Shown here: piece by piece, positions 23,237-34,365 of the stretch | Layout of the letters: each line of letters opens with the position of its first letter | How positions within the stretch are numbered: the first letter of the stretch is position 1 | Source: Trachelipus rathkii | Taxonomy: Eukaryota > Arthropoda > Malacostraca > Isopoda > Trachelipodidae | NCBI GenBank assembly: GCA_015478945.1 | Contig: JABUQX010118584.1 | Location: 1-62,418, forward strand | Length of the DNA stretch: 62,418 nt | Direction of reading: 5' to 3' | Position numbers and translations under genes: made by a program | The notes under the pieces: generated by a model | Database searches by the model: none | What the model saw: only the letters and a program-made list of their open reading frames with translations | What the model was told of the DNA's origin: nothing

Positions 23237-24720
23237 ATGCGAGTCCTAACATTTTTCAATAATATATTATTGTCATGCGTGTACGTAAATTTGTGTGTGT
23301 TAATGCGCTTGATTGCACGAATGACAAGAAAGCGTAAACATGGGTGTGTGGGTGGGCGTGGATTTTCTATTGACTTTGACAACGTCCATGGAATAGACGC
23401 TAACTTCAAATCTGTGGAGTATCACCTTTCTAACTCTCATCCTAACCTCTCATTCCTATCTGAGACCCAACAATCCAGGGATTCTTTCTCTAATAAACTT
23501 AATATTTCAAACTACAACTTTTTTCACAATTTCCGACTCAAAGGTGGAGTTTGTGACTATATAAACATTAACACTCTTGTAACAAGCCTAGCAAACCTTG
23601 AGTCTCCTAAGTTTGATATTATATGGCTTAAGATCTTTCTTCCTACTACTACCATTATCTTGTGTTTCTGCTACTGCTAATGGAACAGATCGCCCGGCTC
23701 TTTTTAAATATCTTACTACCTCTTACGAGACTGTTACTTCTTCTCATCCAAATGCTGAGGTCCTCTACTTAGGGGACTTCAACGTACACTACACTGAGTG
23801 GTTGGGCTCCTCTCATACTGATACAGGTGGGAAGGAGGCCATAACATTCAGTATTATTAACGATCTGGAACAGTTGATTAAAGAACCTACACACATCCCA
23901 GATACTTTTAACCAATTATTGAACACTTTTGACCTATGCTTCACTAATGATTATTCTCTCTACAAATACACAATATTGCCTCATATCGATAACTCAGACC
24001 ACAATATTGTAGCTCTTAATTATAACACTTTTTATCCAGCATCTCCACCTTGTCATAAACGTAATTTCTAGCACTTTAATCGGGCTAGTTGTGGGGAGGC
24101 GTTGCGTCGTTTCTTTGCTACCTACCCTTGGCATGAATCCTGTTTTGACTCGGAGAATGCTTCAGTGACTGCTGTAAAGGTAGGAACCGTAATCTCTAAG
24201 AGAATGAGCAGGTTCATTCCATTTTCAACTCGGAATAGTTGCTGGGAAATTATTCGTGAGGCTAAGCGTGCTTTCACCAAAAGGAAGTATTCTGACCTCC
24301 TTGGATCTCCTACTAATAAAATTTTTTGTCCTCTTGCCAAAATTATCTTAAATAACTTCTGTAAATCTGCCTTTTCTCCTCTAATTCGCTCAGACGAATC
24401 TGTAGCTAATACTCCTTCTGTAAAGACTAATCTCTTCTGCCTTCTCTTTTTATCTAATTCCTTCCTGGACGATTCCGATAAACCCCTCCTACTTATTCTC
24501 CTCTCAGGTGTCCCATGGCTCCACCTGTGATTATGCATGATCAAGTGCATGAGATCCTGAGATCTTTGAATGTTATTTAAGGTATTGCTTCTCGTATTCT
24601 GAGAAAGTGTGTTTCCTAGTTGGCGCCTATCCTCGTTCGTCTCTACTCCCTCTATGCCTTAATTCTAACACATTTCCTCAAACCTTCCTGCACACACTAG
24701 TCATTAAAAAGGTCAATGTC
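23237..24720 (+). pseudogene. Jockey-like non-LTR retrotransposon, endonuclease to start of RT, broken
   Basis: Three overlapping or adjacent plus-strand frames (23237-23680, 23598-24071, 24102-24530) together read as ORF2 of a LINE. An AP-type endonuclease domain begins near FDNVHGIDANFKSVEYHL (23375). It continues through PNLSFLSET (catalytic-Glu block), the metal-site block GDFNVHYTEWL (about 23776) and the C-terminal SDHNIV block (about 23995). The third frame has the linker RKYSDLLGSPTNK and NNFCKSAFSPLIR that precedes RT in such elements. After 24530, pieces equivalent to the RT start (RKCVS, LAPILVRLYSL) are still visible, but the palm domain is absent. The element is therefore 3'-truncated as well as frameshifted. 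It closely resembles elements common in decapod genomes as I remember them; no search was run. Confidence 0.88.
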
Positions 24721-25130
24721 AAAGTACTGACAAGCCTTACTTTGGGAAGAAAGTATTCTTTCAGAGTTAAATGGTATATTTAATTTTAGCTCATAATGGC
24801 CAGTGGTAAAACACTTGCTATACTAAAAACGAGGGCTCGGGTTCGAAACCCAGCAGGAGAGAATAAAAGATTGTTTATTTTTCCAACAGAGAGTGTGTCG
24901 CATTTGTAAATTTGATATTGATACATTGTTTCTCTGAGTGGTGCCCTGTTTGACCCTTGACCCGAATGTGAGAGGAGAGTATGCCAAATTTTATCCAATG
25001 ACTGCCTTAATTGGAAGAAAGTTTCTTTTCTGAAAGTAACATGTAATTCCTTTAAGCTATCGTGGTCAGTGGTAAACACTGTATTTCCAAGAGGCGTGTT
25101 CTTTTGAGGATCCACCACCACGAAGTCGCC
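24720..25130 (+). repeat. tRNA-derived SINE-like dimer
   Basis: Two related units occur in tandem. Unit 1 has an A-box-like TGGCCAGTGG (24798) and a B-box-like GGTTCGAAACCC (24839), spaced as in tRNA-type pol III promoters. Unit 2 has TGGTCAGTGGTAAACACTG near 25063, but the B box is not preserved. Both are preceded by a GGAAGAAAGT..TTTC-type segment (24739 and 25013). The acceptor-stem pairing of a real tRNA is not seen, so it is a SINE head and not a tRNA gene. Confidence 0.6.
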
Positions 25131-25219
25131 AGACCAACTTGAAGTCTTTTGGACATCGAATCTCCAGACGAGGTACTGAGTAGCAAATCATTTGATCATG
25201 GGATCAGAAAGCCAGTTAC

Positions 25220-25370
25220 AAATCCACAAATACAATAATATATATATATAATATATATATTATATAAATAATATATATATAATATATTAATATATATACA
25301 TATATATAATATATATATATATATACTATAATATATATATACTATATATTATATCATAATGTCAATATAA
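25220..25370. repeat. Irregular (TA)n
   Basis: TA tract with breaks. Confidence 0.8.
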
Positions 25371-25418
25371 TAATAATAATAATAATATAATAATAATAAT
25401 AATATAATAATAATAATC

Positions 25419-25456
<38 letters not shown>

Positions 25457-25760
25457 TAATAAAAAATATAAAATAATAATATAATAATCAATGAAAATGA
25501 AGAGATGGAGAGAGAAGATGGGTGATAATGATGATGAATGAGATGTATGAGAATGATGATGATGATGATAATATTAAATAATACAATAATATAAATTTTT
25601 TAAACAAGAATAATATAATAAAATATAATAAAAAAAAATAATAATAATAATACATAATAATAATAAAAAATAATAATCAATGAATAATTACAAATAATAT
25701 AATATAAAAGAATAATAAATAATAATAATAATAATATAATAATAATATAATAATTCCAAT
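25370..25760. repeat. (AAT)n with (ATG)n insert
   Basis: AATAATAAT tracts at 25370-25490 and 25610-25755, with GATGATGAT near 25520-25570. Confidence 0.85.
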
Positions 25761-25839
25761 ACAAGACATTTGCATTAACAATACAATTACTATGTAATGA
25801 AAATGCATAATCCTAATTGAGTCCAATGTTTATGTGCTT

Positions 25840-26240
25840 GTAAAATTAAAATTAAATGTAAAAATAAAATTAATAAATTTAAATAAAAATTAAAATTAAA
25901 TTGAACTTGAAAGAAGATTTAAATTGAAGTGGATAATGAAATTGAATGTTTGAAATTGAGAAAATTAAAATGAAAATTAAAAAAATTAAAAATAAAATAA
26001 AACTTATAAATTGAATTTAAAATTGAACATTTTATTTATAATTGAAATTGCTGAAATAGAATGAAAGATGAAAGTTGAAAGTAAAATTTAAAATTTAAAA
26101 TAAAATTAAAATAACAAAATTAAAATTAAAGATGAAAATTAAAACTTAAAATTATAATAGTGCCAATAAAAATATATTCCATAATTATAATGTAATATAA
26201 TTAAAATTATAATTATGATTATAAATTGCAATGGAAAATG
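25840..26240. repeat. AAATTA/AAATTG hexamer-like array
   Basis: AAAATTAAAATTAAA-like words dominate about 400 bp with slow drift of the unit. No coding potential. Confidence 0.6.
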
Positions 26241-26307
26241 ACATTAATACAATACAATGAAATGAATGATCCGTGCGACGCACGTACCTTTGTCTATTTC
26301 CATGAAT

Positions 26308-26545
26308 ACAGCAATTACAATTACAATTACAATACATTACTATTGACTATTACTATTTACTATACTATATGATTTACTATTCTCTGTTACTCTGTACTCT
26401 TACTCTACTCTTACTCTTCACTCTTACTCTTACTCACTCTTACTCTACCATTACCATTAGCCATACCTTCCATTACCATTAACCATTACCATTACCAACC
26501 ATTACCATACTATTACTATTACTAACATTACTTGATTACTATGTA
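26308..26545. repeat. Serial hexamer array ATTACA - TTACTC - CATTAC
   Basis: The repeat unit shifts along the array. It starts as CAATTACAATTACAATTAC (26310-26335), moves to TATTACTATT-like units, then CTTACTCTTACTC (26395-26448), then CCATTACCATTA (26450-26515). It looks like one hexamer family evolving by point change and local expansion. Confidence 0.8.
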
Positions 26546-27080
26546 TTACGTTTAATAAAGTCAAAAATAGCTTTTTGCAGAGATCATAATCCGTTACTTC
26601 GTAACCTTTAAAGAAGGTCCAAAGTACTAAGGAAATACAATACTTATGAATAATAAATTCGGAGGACCGATACTAATTGCCAACACAGTGTTGTGTCCTT
26701 TGCACCTAATAAATAGAGTATTTGAATTAATTAGTAATTGATTTAAGGATTCGAGCTTAATGTAATCACGAAAAATCAATTGTTACAACCATTGGATACT
26801 TAAATTAGCAAAATAATAACAGTGTCATCTAAAGAATAACATAATAATAATATTATATAAATAATACGGGACGATTCTCAGAAAAAGATAATAATAATAT
26901 AATGAATAATTAATAATAATATAATATAATAATAATTAATGAATATAATAAAATAAATAAGAATATAAAATAATATATAATAAGAATAATAAATAATAAC
27001 AGTTATAATAATTTGAACAATATCGATGATAATACACTTAGAATAAAAACATAAGACGATAATGAGATTGCTTTTCTAAA
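26545..27080. other. AT-rich sequence with AAT words
   Basis: No gene or mobile element recognised. Confidence 0.4.
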
Positions 27081-27107
27081 ATAATATAATATATTTATAT
27101 TCTATAT

Positions 27108-27140
<33 letters not shown>

Positions 27141-27715
27141 AATATACGTGTAATAAGATAATAAAAATATCTAAAGAAAATAAGGATAGATATATATATA
27201 ATAACCAGAACATTGTTTTCGTGGAAGGCGAGAGAAGAAAATTCTTATAAATTTATAATATATATATATATATATTAATATAAGATATATATACTATAAT
27301 AATAATTAATAATATATATATAAAATATAATAAATATAGATTATATATAAATTATATATGATATATATAATAATATATATTATATATTATATATAATATA
27401 ATAATTATATATATAAAATATATATATTATATATATATATAATATATATATATATATATAATTAATATAATATATAATATATATATATATATATAATATA
27501 ATATATTATTATATATAGTATATTTATATATATATAGATATATAATAATATTATATATATAGATATATATATATAATATATATATATATTAATATATATA
27601 TATATATACATATATAATCTAATAATATCATATATATATAATTATATATATATATAATATATAATATATATAATTATTGTATATATATATATTATAATAT
27701 AATATAATATAAATG
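27080..27715. repeat. Long irregular (TA)n block
   Basis: A/T-only for most of about 630 bp, with short insertions near 27145-27250. Confidence 0.85.
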
Positions 27716-27719
27716 AAGG

Positions 27720-28734
27720 ACGAAATAAAGTTTCTAAAAAAAAATGGGAAATTGATATATAATTACTAAACTGTTACGCTAAATTGTTAACTTTTAATCG
27801 TACGGGATGACGACGGGAGAAAATCCGAGATAAGCCCCTCTCACGTTTTTATGTCCAATATTCGATTGTATGTAAGAGGAGGCAAGTCCAGTGAAGTCTT
27901 CAATCTCCACTATATTTTAAAGTAGCTTTCAGAAGTCTTAGAATTTGAAAAGCCTTTTACTGAAGCATTAGACAAGCGGTAAAATGACCCGAGTATTTGC
28001 AACCAAGATGTAAAATTGTGAAATTGTGACTGCGAACAAGAACTAGTTCATCTATTGCTCTGTTTTTGGACATCTGGTTGCTTGTATGCCATTTCCAACT
28101 TCCTAAATCCAATTTGCTTTACTAATATCTCTATTAGCCTTTCGGAGTCTCCTTGGTAAATTACACAAGTCTTTTATCTTTCATAGGCACATTACACCTG
28201 TTCGGTATAACAAATTTCAAGAAGAAATAATTCTTTATGATTTAAGAAAAACCTCTCTCCTAATGCTAATATTAAATCAACGAAAAAGGCATAAAAATGG
28301 ATGTACACAATAATAAGTTGTGGGTCGGATAATAGAAATGTTTGGGTCTGTATTTGAACTTTGTTAATTTTTCTACAGCAATTGCAATTCCGCAGCTCGA
28401 ACGCTTACATTCTCAAAAATCACATGACTTCTTAATGGTTGCATTTTCTTCTGATGGCTTCAAGTTTAGTTTATGAGGGAAATCAATTTTGAAGGCGGGG
28501 CTTTCCCATTTTCAGCCCACTCTAAAAATGGACATAAATCGAGATATGAATTTTCAGCCGATTTAGACTATATAAACCCCAAAATGTAGCTCCTTTTTTG
28601 CCCTCTAAAACGTTGTTTTCCGTGTTTTTCTGTGTCATCATTCTTTCAGAGTTTTCAATTTTTCAAAAAATCATAATTTATTTTCTGGCAACATCCAAAT
28701 TTTTTCCAAAGATGACTTAAACTTGAATACATTC
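27720..28734. other. Mixed sequence, no confident gene
   Basis: About 1 kb of normal-looking sequence. A plus frame near 28020-28130 reads CDCEQELVHLLLCF, faintly like the Cys/His tail of LINE proteins, but one short match is too weak to call. Confidence 0.35.
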
Positions 28735-29240
28735 CTGAGGTACATTTTTAAAAATATACAGAAAGAGACTTTTTCGATTTTTTGGTTTGTGCTCAGCGCT
28801 GTTCAATTCAAACCATATTGTTTTTATTTTTGAAATGAAAATTAGCGTAGTAAATTTTTTGTTCGGGCCGAGTAGATGGAAATTTTAGGTGCATCTGTTA
28901 GTGGAGCAAGATGCACTTTTACTTAGACAAATTTTGTGTCTACTCAAAAATTTTTTTGTAAAGAAAATTTCCGATTTTTTTTTTTTTTTGAATTTGCTTC
29001 CAAGAACAAACTCAAAAATAATGCATGTCAAAGGAAATGTCTAAGTAAAAAAGTTTCGGATCTCCCCCAGTACAAAGCCTTGAATAAAAGTTTATCCATT
29101 CACCCGAACATTAAAAAATTATCGCATATTTCATTTCAAAATTCAAAAAAAAGTGGTTTTGGAAATTGGACAACGCTGAACAGCACTCAAAACCTGCAAA
29201 AATCGAAAAGGTACTTTCGACTATTTTTAATAAGAGACCA
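28735..29240. repeat. Foldback (hairpin) element with ~190-bp arms
   Basis: The left arm at about 28735-28930 is repeated inverted at about 29040-29235. Matching words include TTTTTCGATTTTTTGGTTT against AAACCTGCAAAAATCGAAAA, AGCGCTGTTCAATT against AACGCTGAACAGC, TTTTGAAATGAAAATTAGCG against CGCATATTTCATTTCAAAA, and TGCACTTTTACTTAGACAA against TGTCTAAGTAAAAAAG. The loop is about 110 bp. Substitutions and indels between the arms suggest an old MITE-like foldback insertion. Frames across it are not genes. Confidence 0.85.
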
Positions 29241-29780
29241 GCTATGAATTTTGGCAAGTTGAAAGTTGTACAACTCCGGGATGAGCGTTGAGACGCAGAA
29301 GGGTGCAAAAACATGAAAGGGAACAACAAAGAAAATGTAAAAGTTTTGCTTAAAAGAAGTGGACTACCAGGCCACCAAGAAAGAACAAGACCACCCCGCA
29401 AAAACAACGGTGAGAAGTGGCAAAATAAGCTACTATGGGGGAATGAGGACAAAAGGGGCCGGAAAAAGGCCGCAATTGTTGGCGAGGTTGCGTGGTAGGT
29501 TGGAGGCGACACAGGGGCCGCACGCACTGAGCACCCAAAGGGGAGCCAGTGGGCGCGAAACGAAAGGACCTTACGCAGAGGGGGCGAGTAAAGGAAAGAA
29601 AGCCGCTTCACCCAATGGCCCTGCATATAATAACTGCACTGTTCATATACCAGCATTCTTTTTTACACTGTGTGTTAAATAGGTTCTAGGGTGGGCCCGT
29701 GCTCCTGGAACAAGCACCGCCCAACCCAAGGAGTAACTTTGAGTTAAGATGGGGCCACTAGGTGCATCCAAGTCCATCAC
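29241..29780. other. G+C-richer island with overlapping frames on both strands
   Basis: This is clearly richer in G+C than its surroundings, so long open frames exist on both strands (plus 29313-29498 and 29359-29682; minus 29111-29656). The plus frames are Lys/Arg/Gly-rich and the minus frame Ser/Leu/Phe-rich. None shows a domain I know. It could be part of an unknown repeat or a decayed exon. I do not call a gene. Confidence 0.4.
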
Positions 29781-29989
29781 TTTGCTGCTTTTTATTGAAC
29801 ATGAGAGCAGTTATGCAGGGCATAAAAGAACAGTCCATCCAGAGATATAAATTCTTTATACCAATTAATATATCAAGAGCTTACCCAACTTCAACGACTC
29901 TCACCGTTGTGAGCCAGAATTCTTTTTTCCCTTGTAAGCACTTCGTATTCATATCTGGGATTAGCTTATGATCCCCCAATATGTTAACA

Positions 29990-30660
29990 CACTAGCAAGC
30001 ATAAATATGGCTTAAATCGAGCTAAATCACAAGTAAGCAAAACTTAGGTAAAATTGGCAAGAAATAATAATAATATATAAACTAATAAGTAAATAATAAG
30101 AATTAATGACTCGTCAAACTAAAATAATGAATAATGAATAATAATCATAATAGTATAATAATGATAATGATGAAAGGAGAAAATCAATTAAAAATAATTA
30201 ATAATGAAATGAATAATAAAATAAGTTGTAATAATAAAAGAAAAAATTAAAAAGATAAAAGAATTGAGGAAAATATAAGAATTAAAAAGAAAAAAATAAA
30301 AATAAAAATAAGACATTAAAGAACACAAAGAAAGGAAAAATAATAATAAAAAAGAATGAATAAAAATATGAATAATATTAAAATAATCAAATCAATAAGT
30401 AATAATAATTAAATAATAATGAATAAATAATGTAATATAATACAATAGTATAATAATAAATAAAAAATATTTTCCTTATTATAAATAATAAAAAAATTTA
30501 ACAAATTTTTCAAATAATTGAAATAAGAAATTAGGAAAATAGATAATAGAATAGTAATAATAATAAGAAAGAAAAGAAAATGAATGATAATTAATTAATA
30601 ATAATAAAATAATTATTATTAATATTATTATTATTATTTATTATTATTATTAATTATTAT
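29990..30660. repeat. AAT/AAAT-rich microsatellite zone
   Basis: Imperfect AATAAT and AAAATAA words for about 650 bp, with a switch to TTATTATTA at about 30615-30660. Confidence 0.7.
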
Positions 30661-31604
30661 GATTTATATATGATTATAGTTGTAATTACTTATTTATATA
30701 TATATTATTATTTATAACAATAAGATATAATATATAAAAAGATAATTATAGTATATATAATAATATATAATAATTATGATATAGATGAATAATATATATA
30801 TGATATTAATATATATTAAAGAGAAAGAGGAATAAGATAGAATAAGGAGAAATAGTATATAGAGAGGGGGATTAAGATAGACTATAATAATAGGAAGATA
30901 TTAATATAGAATATTAATAGAGATAATAATTTATATATATAGATATAATATAATAAGATATAATAAGTAATAATTATAATAAATTAGATAGATATAACCT
31001 AAAGATAGATAGATTAATATATAGATATAATTGAATATATATATTGTGTTAAATGTGTTAGTAACAATAATAGATATAAATTATATTATTTGTAATATAT
31101 ATACAGACATTGATAATAAAAATATGAACTTATATACTATATATAATAATTATATAATAGAGAAAATTATATATATTAAATTAGCATATTATATTTAAAT
31201 ATATTAATTATTGTAAGTAATTAAATATATAATACAGAAATTATATATATAATTTGTGCTTCAATAGTAAATATATATATAGAATTATTATAATAATTAT
31301 ATAAGATATAATGAATATATATATTATATATATAATTATAATATATAATATATATAGTAATATATTTTAAAATATTATTTTATATAATATATATATATAT
31401 CAAATATAAAAAAACTATAATAGATATATATTAATATTAATTAAAATATTAATGGTAACTATAATTAATATAATTATTAAATATAGACTATAAATAAATA
31501 TTAATATTATATGATATAATAATAAATATTATATAATATATATATAAATAGTATATATATATAATATATAATATATATATGATAAATATATTAATATATA
31601 TCTG
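30660..31604. repeat. Irregular AT block
   Basis: AT-only or nearly so, with GATAGATA-like words near 30830-31020. Nothing else is visible. Confidence 0.7.
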
Positions 31605-31805
31605 ATTAGGCGAGTAAATTATTTAGTTAGAGCGCAAACGCAAATTATTTAGATAGAGTCAAGCATATTGTGTGCGCTTTGCGCTCGTGGTAAAAAAAAG
31701 CTTTTGTTGAGCGCATAATTATGCAAAAATGTCTAACATTTTAGAAATGATCGCTCAAACGTTCAAGAGGCGCATTCATTTGTGCGCTTTAATGCTGACC
31801 TCTGG
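31605..31805. other. Island with repeated GCGC-containing words
   Basis: A 200-bp non-AT island bounded by (TA)n on both sides. AGCGCAAACGC, GTGTGCGCTTTGCGCTC, GAGCGCATAATTATGC and TTGTGCGCTTTAATGC recur, partly as inverted pairs. It may be a short element inserted in AT repeat. It is not recognised. Confidence 0.4.
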
Positions 31806-31947
31806 ATGTATATAATACATATATTATAGTTAATAATATTATAATATATATTATAATATAATATATATAATATTAATATATAATACAATATATTATAATA
31901 TATATAATAATAATATTATATAAAAATACTAATTATAATATATATAT

Positions 31948-32012
31948 ACAAGAGAGAGAGAGAGAGAAGAAGAGAGAGAGAGAAGAAAGAAGAGAGAGTA
32001 GAGAGAGTATAT
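31948..32012. repeat. (GA)n microsatellite
   Basis: AGAGAGAGAAGAAGAGAGAG tract of about 60 bp. Confidence 0.85.
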
Positions 32013-32358
32013 ACGAGTAGAAGTTAAGATTAGAAGTATAAATATAAGGGTAGAGGTGTGTATGTATAAGGCCTAAGATTACTGTCCTAGCTTTGCAACG
32101 CAGATCGAAGCCATCAATTGAATGAAGAGTGGACTAATCGCAATGAATTAAAAGAAAATAATTATCAACTTGAAAGGAGTTCAACTAATCTATTTATAAA
32201 TTAAGTTTGCCTAGTTAAAGGAATATATTAAAGTTTTTTTAATTTCTGATTACTTACCGTTTATTTATAAAGTGGATAATTGAAAGATATGTAAAATTGA
32301 CTAACATAAGATCAGTAAGTAGCTTGTATGTAAATAAAAAATACCTGTTAGTGTACGG

Positions 32359-32735
32359 TCACGGAATGCCAGTTGCTAGGAATGAGCAAATTATGTGCGA
32401 ATAAACGTTGTTGAATTTGCTTGAGGGACCGGTTCGATAAAAAGTCACCCAGGTATACTCCACCCTGAACGAGGTGGCTACCAAATAAGACTTGCTGTTG
32501 TCGTTGACCATGGGACGAGCGAATTTGCCTCCAATGCCAAAAAGGGAAACCTTGTCCTGACGGTCCGCGTTGTAGTGCGTAAATAACGCCGCACAGAAGT
32601 CTTAATCCGTTTTTTAAGTGCAGAGGAAGACACCGGTCCAACGCTTCTGATAGTTGTCATCGGGCGCATTGGAATGTGGCTCATAGGCTTTTAAGAGTTT
32701 TAAAATTTTGAATAGATAGACAGCTGGAGAATGGG
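32359..32735 (-). pseudogene. Unrecognised coding-like stretch with two in-frame stops
   Basis: On the minus strand one frame reads with good amino-acid complexity over about 120 codons. It passes through YEPHSNAPDDNYQKRWTGVF, two stops about four residues apart, then FCAALFTHYNADRQDKVSLF, GIGGKFARPMVNDNSKSYLV and ATSFRVEYTWVTFYRTGPSS, ending near FLATGIP at 32360. The balanced composition and mix of aromatic, charged and glycine residues look like real protein and not repeat. The other two minus frames (32348-32641 and 32478-32684) are open but less protein-like. I do not recognise the family. A decayed gene or transposon piece, or an exon with sequencing errors, are the main options. Confidence 0.45.
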
Positions 32736-32739
32736 TTAA

Positions 32740-34125
32740 TTAAGATATACTAAGTAAGTGTTAAAAGTGACGTACGGGTAACTCAGCGATTGGTTGTCAG
32801 CCTCACCTTGGCAGGTAGTTAGTATATAAATACCCTTAAAATAGCTTAGTGGAACAAATAATATATAATATAGTGAAATAATATAATATAATATAAAAAT
32901 ATATTATATATACACTTAAAAATCCGAAAATAAAATAGATAATAATATATAGGTATAGTATAAATATAAATATATATATAACATAAGTCCTAGGGGTTAA
33001 TGAAATTAAAGGTGGATAGTATCTTATATTATATAAGGTCTTATAATTTTAAATTCTGATTAGATCATTTAAGCTTTTTAAATGGAAGAAATTTAATAAA
33101 ATTTATTTTAAGATCCTTAAGAAATAAATAATTAATATTCCACCTTTTTTTCCGATGTATTTTCGATGGTGAGAGAGAGAGAGAGAATACTAATAAAAGC
33201 AAGAGCTCTGACAAACTATACTTTTGCACTTACAAGTTCAAAGAAAAAAAACTGTCAATTTACAACATTTACATCTTGACTACATCCCATGCAATTTTGT
33301 CTCCCGATGTCAGTCCTGATAAATTTGACACGAGGACGATGCTGCAATTTTTTTGCAAAATGTTTGCGCACTTTAGCAAACTGTACACACCCCTCCTCAC
33401 CCTAAATTAAACAAAATACGGGGTTGTATCAGATCCACTGGTAGACCACAAGTTGTAGGATAAAGCAGTTCACGCTGTGTTACATATTGTTTACAACATC
33501 CTCTCGGGTCCAAGATTGTGGATAGCGAACAGTAGTTGAAATGTGTAAGTTAGTGTCATTTTTTGCAGGGCCAAAAGTCATTGTATCGTGTGGCTGACCA
33601 TAATAGGAAAAGCCTACAGCCAGAAAAGTTTTGGGTATGACTTTCTTTGCTACGCCCATTCAAATTAACCTAAAATTCATTGGCATGTGTCATATTTGGT
33701 ACTAAACTTAGTATGCAGATCCCCTAATAATATTCTTAAATACAATAAATAATTACAGCCTCTGATTATAGAGAAAGCCAAAATTAGAAATAAAACATCA
33801 TAGAAAGAATAAGCAGATACATAGTTGCTCTAGGTGCTGTATAAAATGGAATGAATGTCGCATAACCCTGCATTGGTCTAAAAACTAGCGAACAATCAAA
33901 GCCAAAACCTCGAGTATTATAAATAACTCACCTAGTATGTGTAATATCTAACTGTAATATAAGTATATTGTAGTGGTATTTATAAGTAGAATATTATCAC
34001 TAGTATGTATTATTCCTCTTTAGCTCTTTATCTTATATATTTGGCCTTTTCACCTGTTTAAAGTATAATGTTTATCATATGAAGATAGATGTATATCCCT
34101 ATATGTATATAGGCTAATAGAGCAG
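32740..34125. other. AT-rich to mixed sequence, nothing recognised
   Basis: Contains short TA runs near 32870-32990 and (GA)n near 33169-33186. The rest is mixed sequence without a convincing frame. Confidence 0.4.
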
Positions 34126-34365
34126 AGACAGATTGACACGCGCGAATAAAGGAGCTGCCTATTGTAGGCACGCAACCCAGTAAGCACTTCGGTGCCGTTC
34201 AAGGATTACCCATTCGGAGGCACCAAGTCCGAAGTGGATGAAGTGGAAAGCGAGACGCTAGTGCGACACACACGTGGAGACGGATGCCCAAGAGAGACGG
34301 TGATCCATCAGGTTAGCTGTTAATAAAGAAACCTCTGACCTGGAGTCTGCCGCCCTCGACATATA
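34126..34365 (+). other. G+C-richer block with AATAAA signals, possible retroelement end
   Basis: The block runs from GACACGCGCGAATAAAGG to GCCGCCCTCGACA and includes a second AATAAAGAAACC near 34323. An AATAAA followed about 35 bp later by a ...ACA end is reminiscent of a solo-LTR 3' part, but I found no matching TG... start or second copy. Function unproven. Confidence 0.3.

Noticed and set aside
24122..24550. 142-codon minus frame opposite the LINE
   Set aside because: It is the antisense shadow of the plus-strand LINE frame, which carries the recognisable motifs.
24788..24865. Functional tRNA gene
   Set aside because: A and B boxes are good, but no acceptor stem or anticodon arm pairing could be drawn, and a related copy follows in tandem; SINE head fits better.
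28020..28130. CDCEQELVHLLLCF piece resembling the Cys/His tail of LINE proteins
   Set aside because: Single short similarity with no supporting motifs on either side.
29111..29656. 181-codon minus frame
   Set aside because: It runs through one arm of the foldback element and the G+C-richer island, overlaps open plus frames, and shows no domain.
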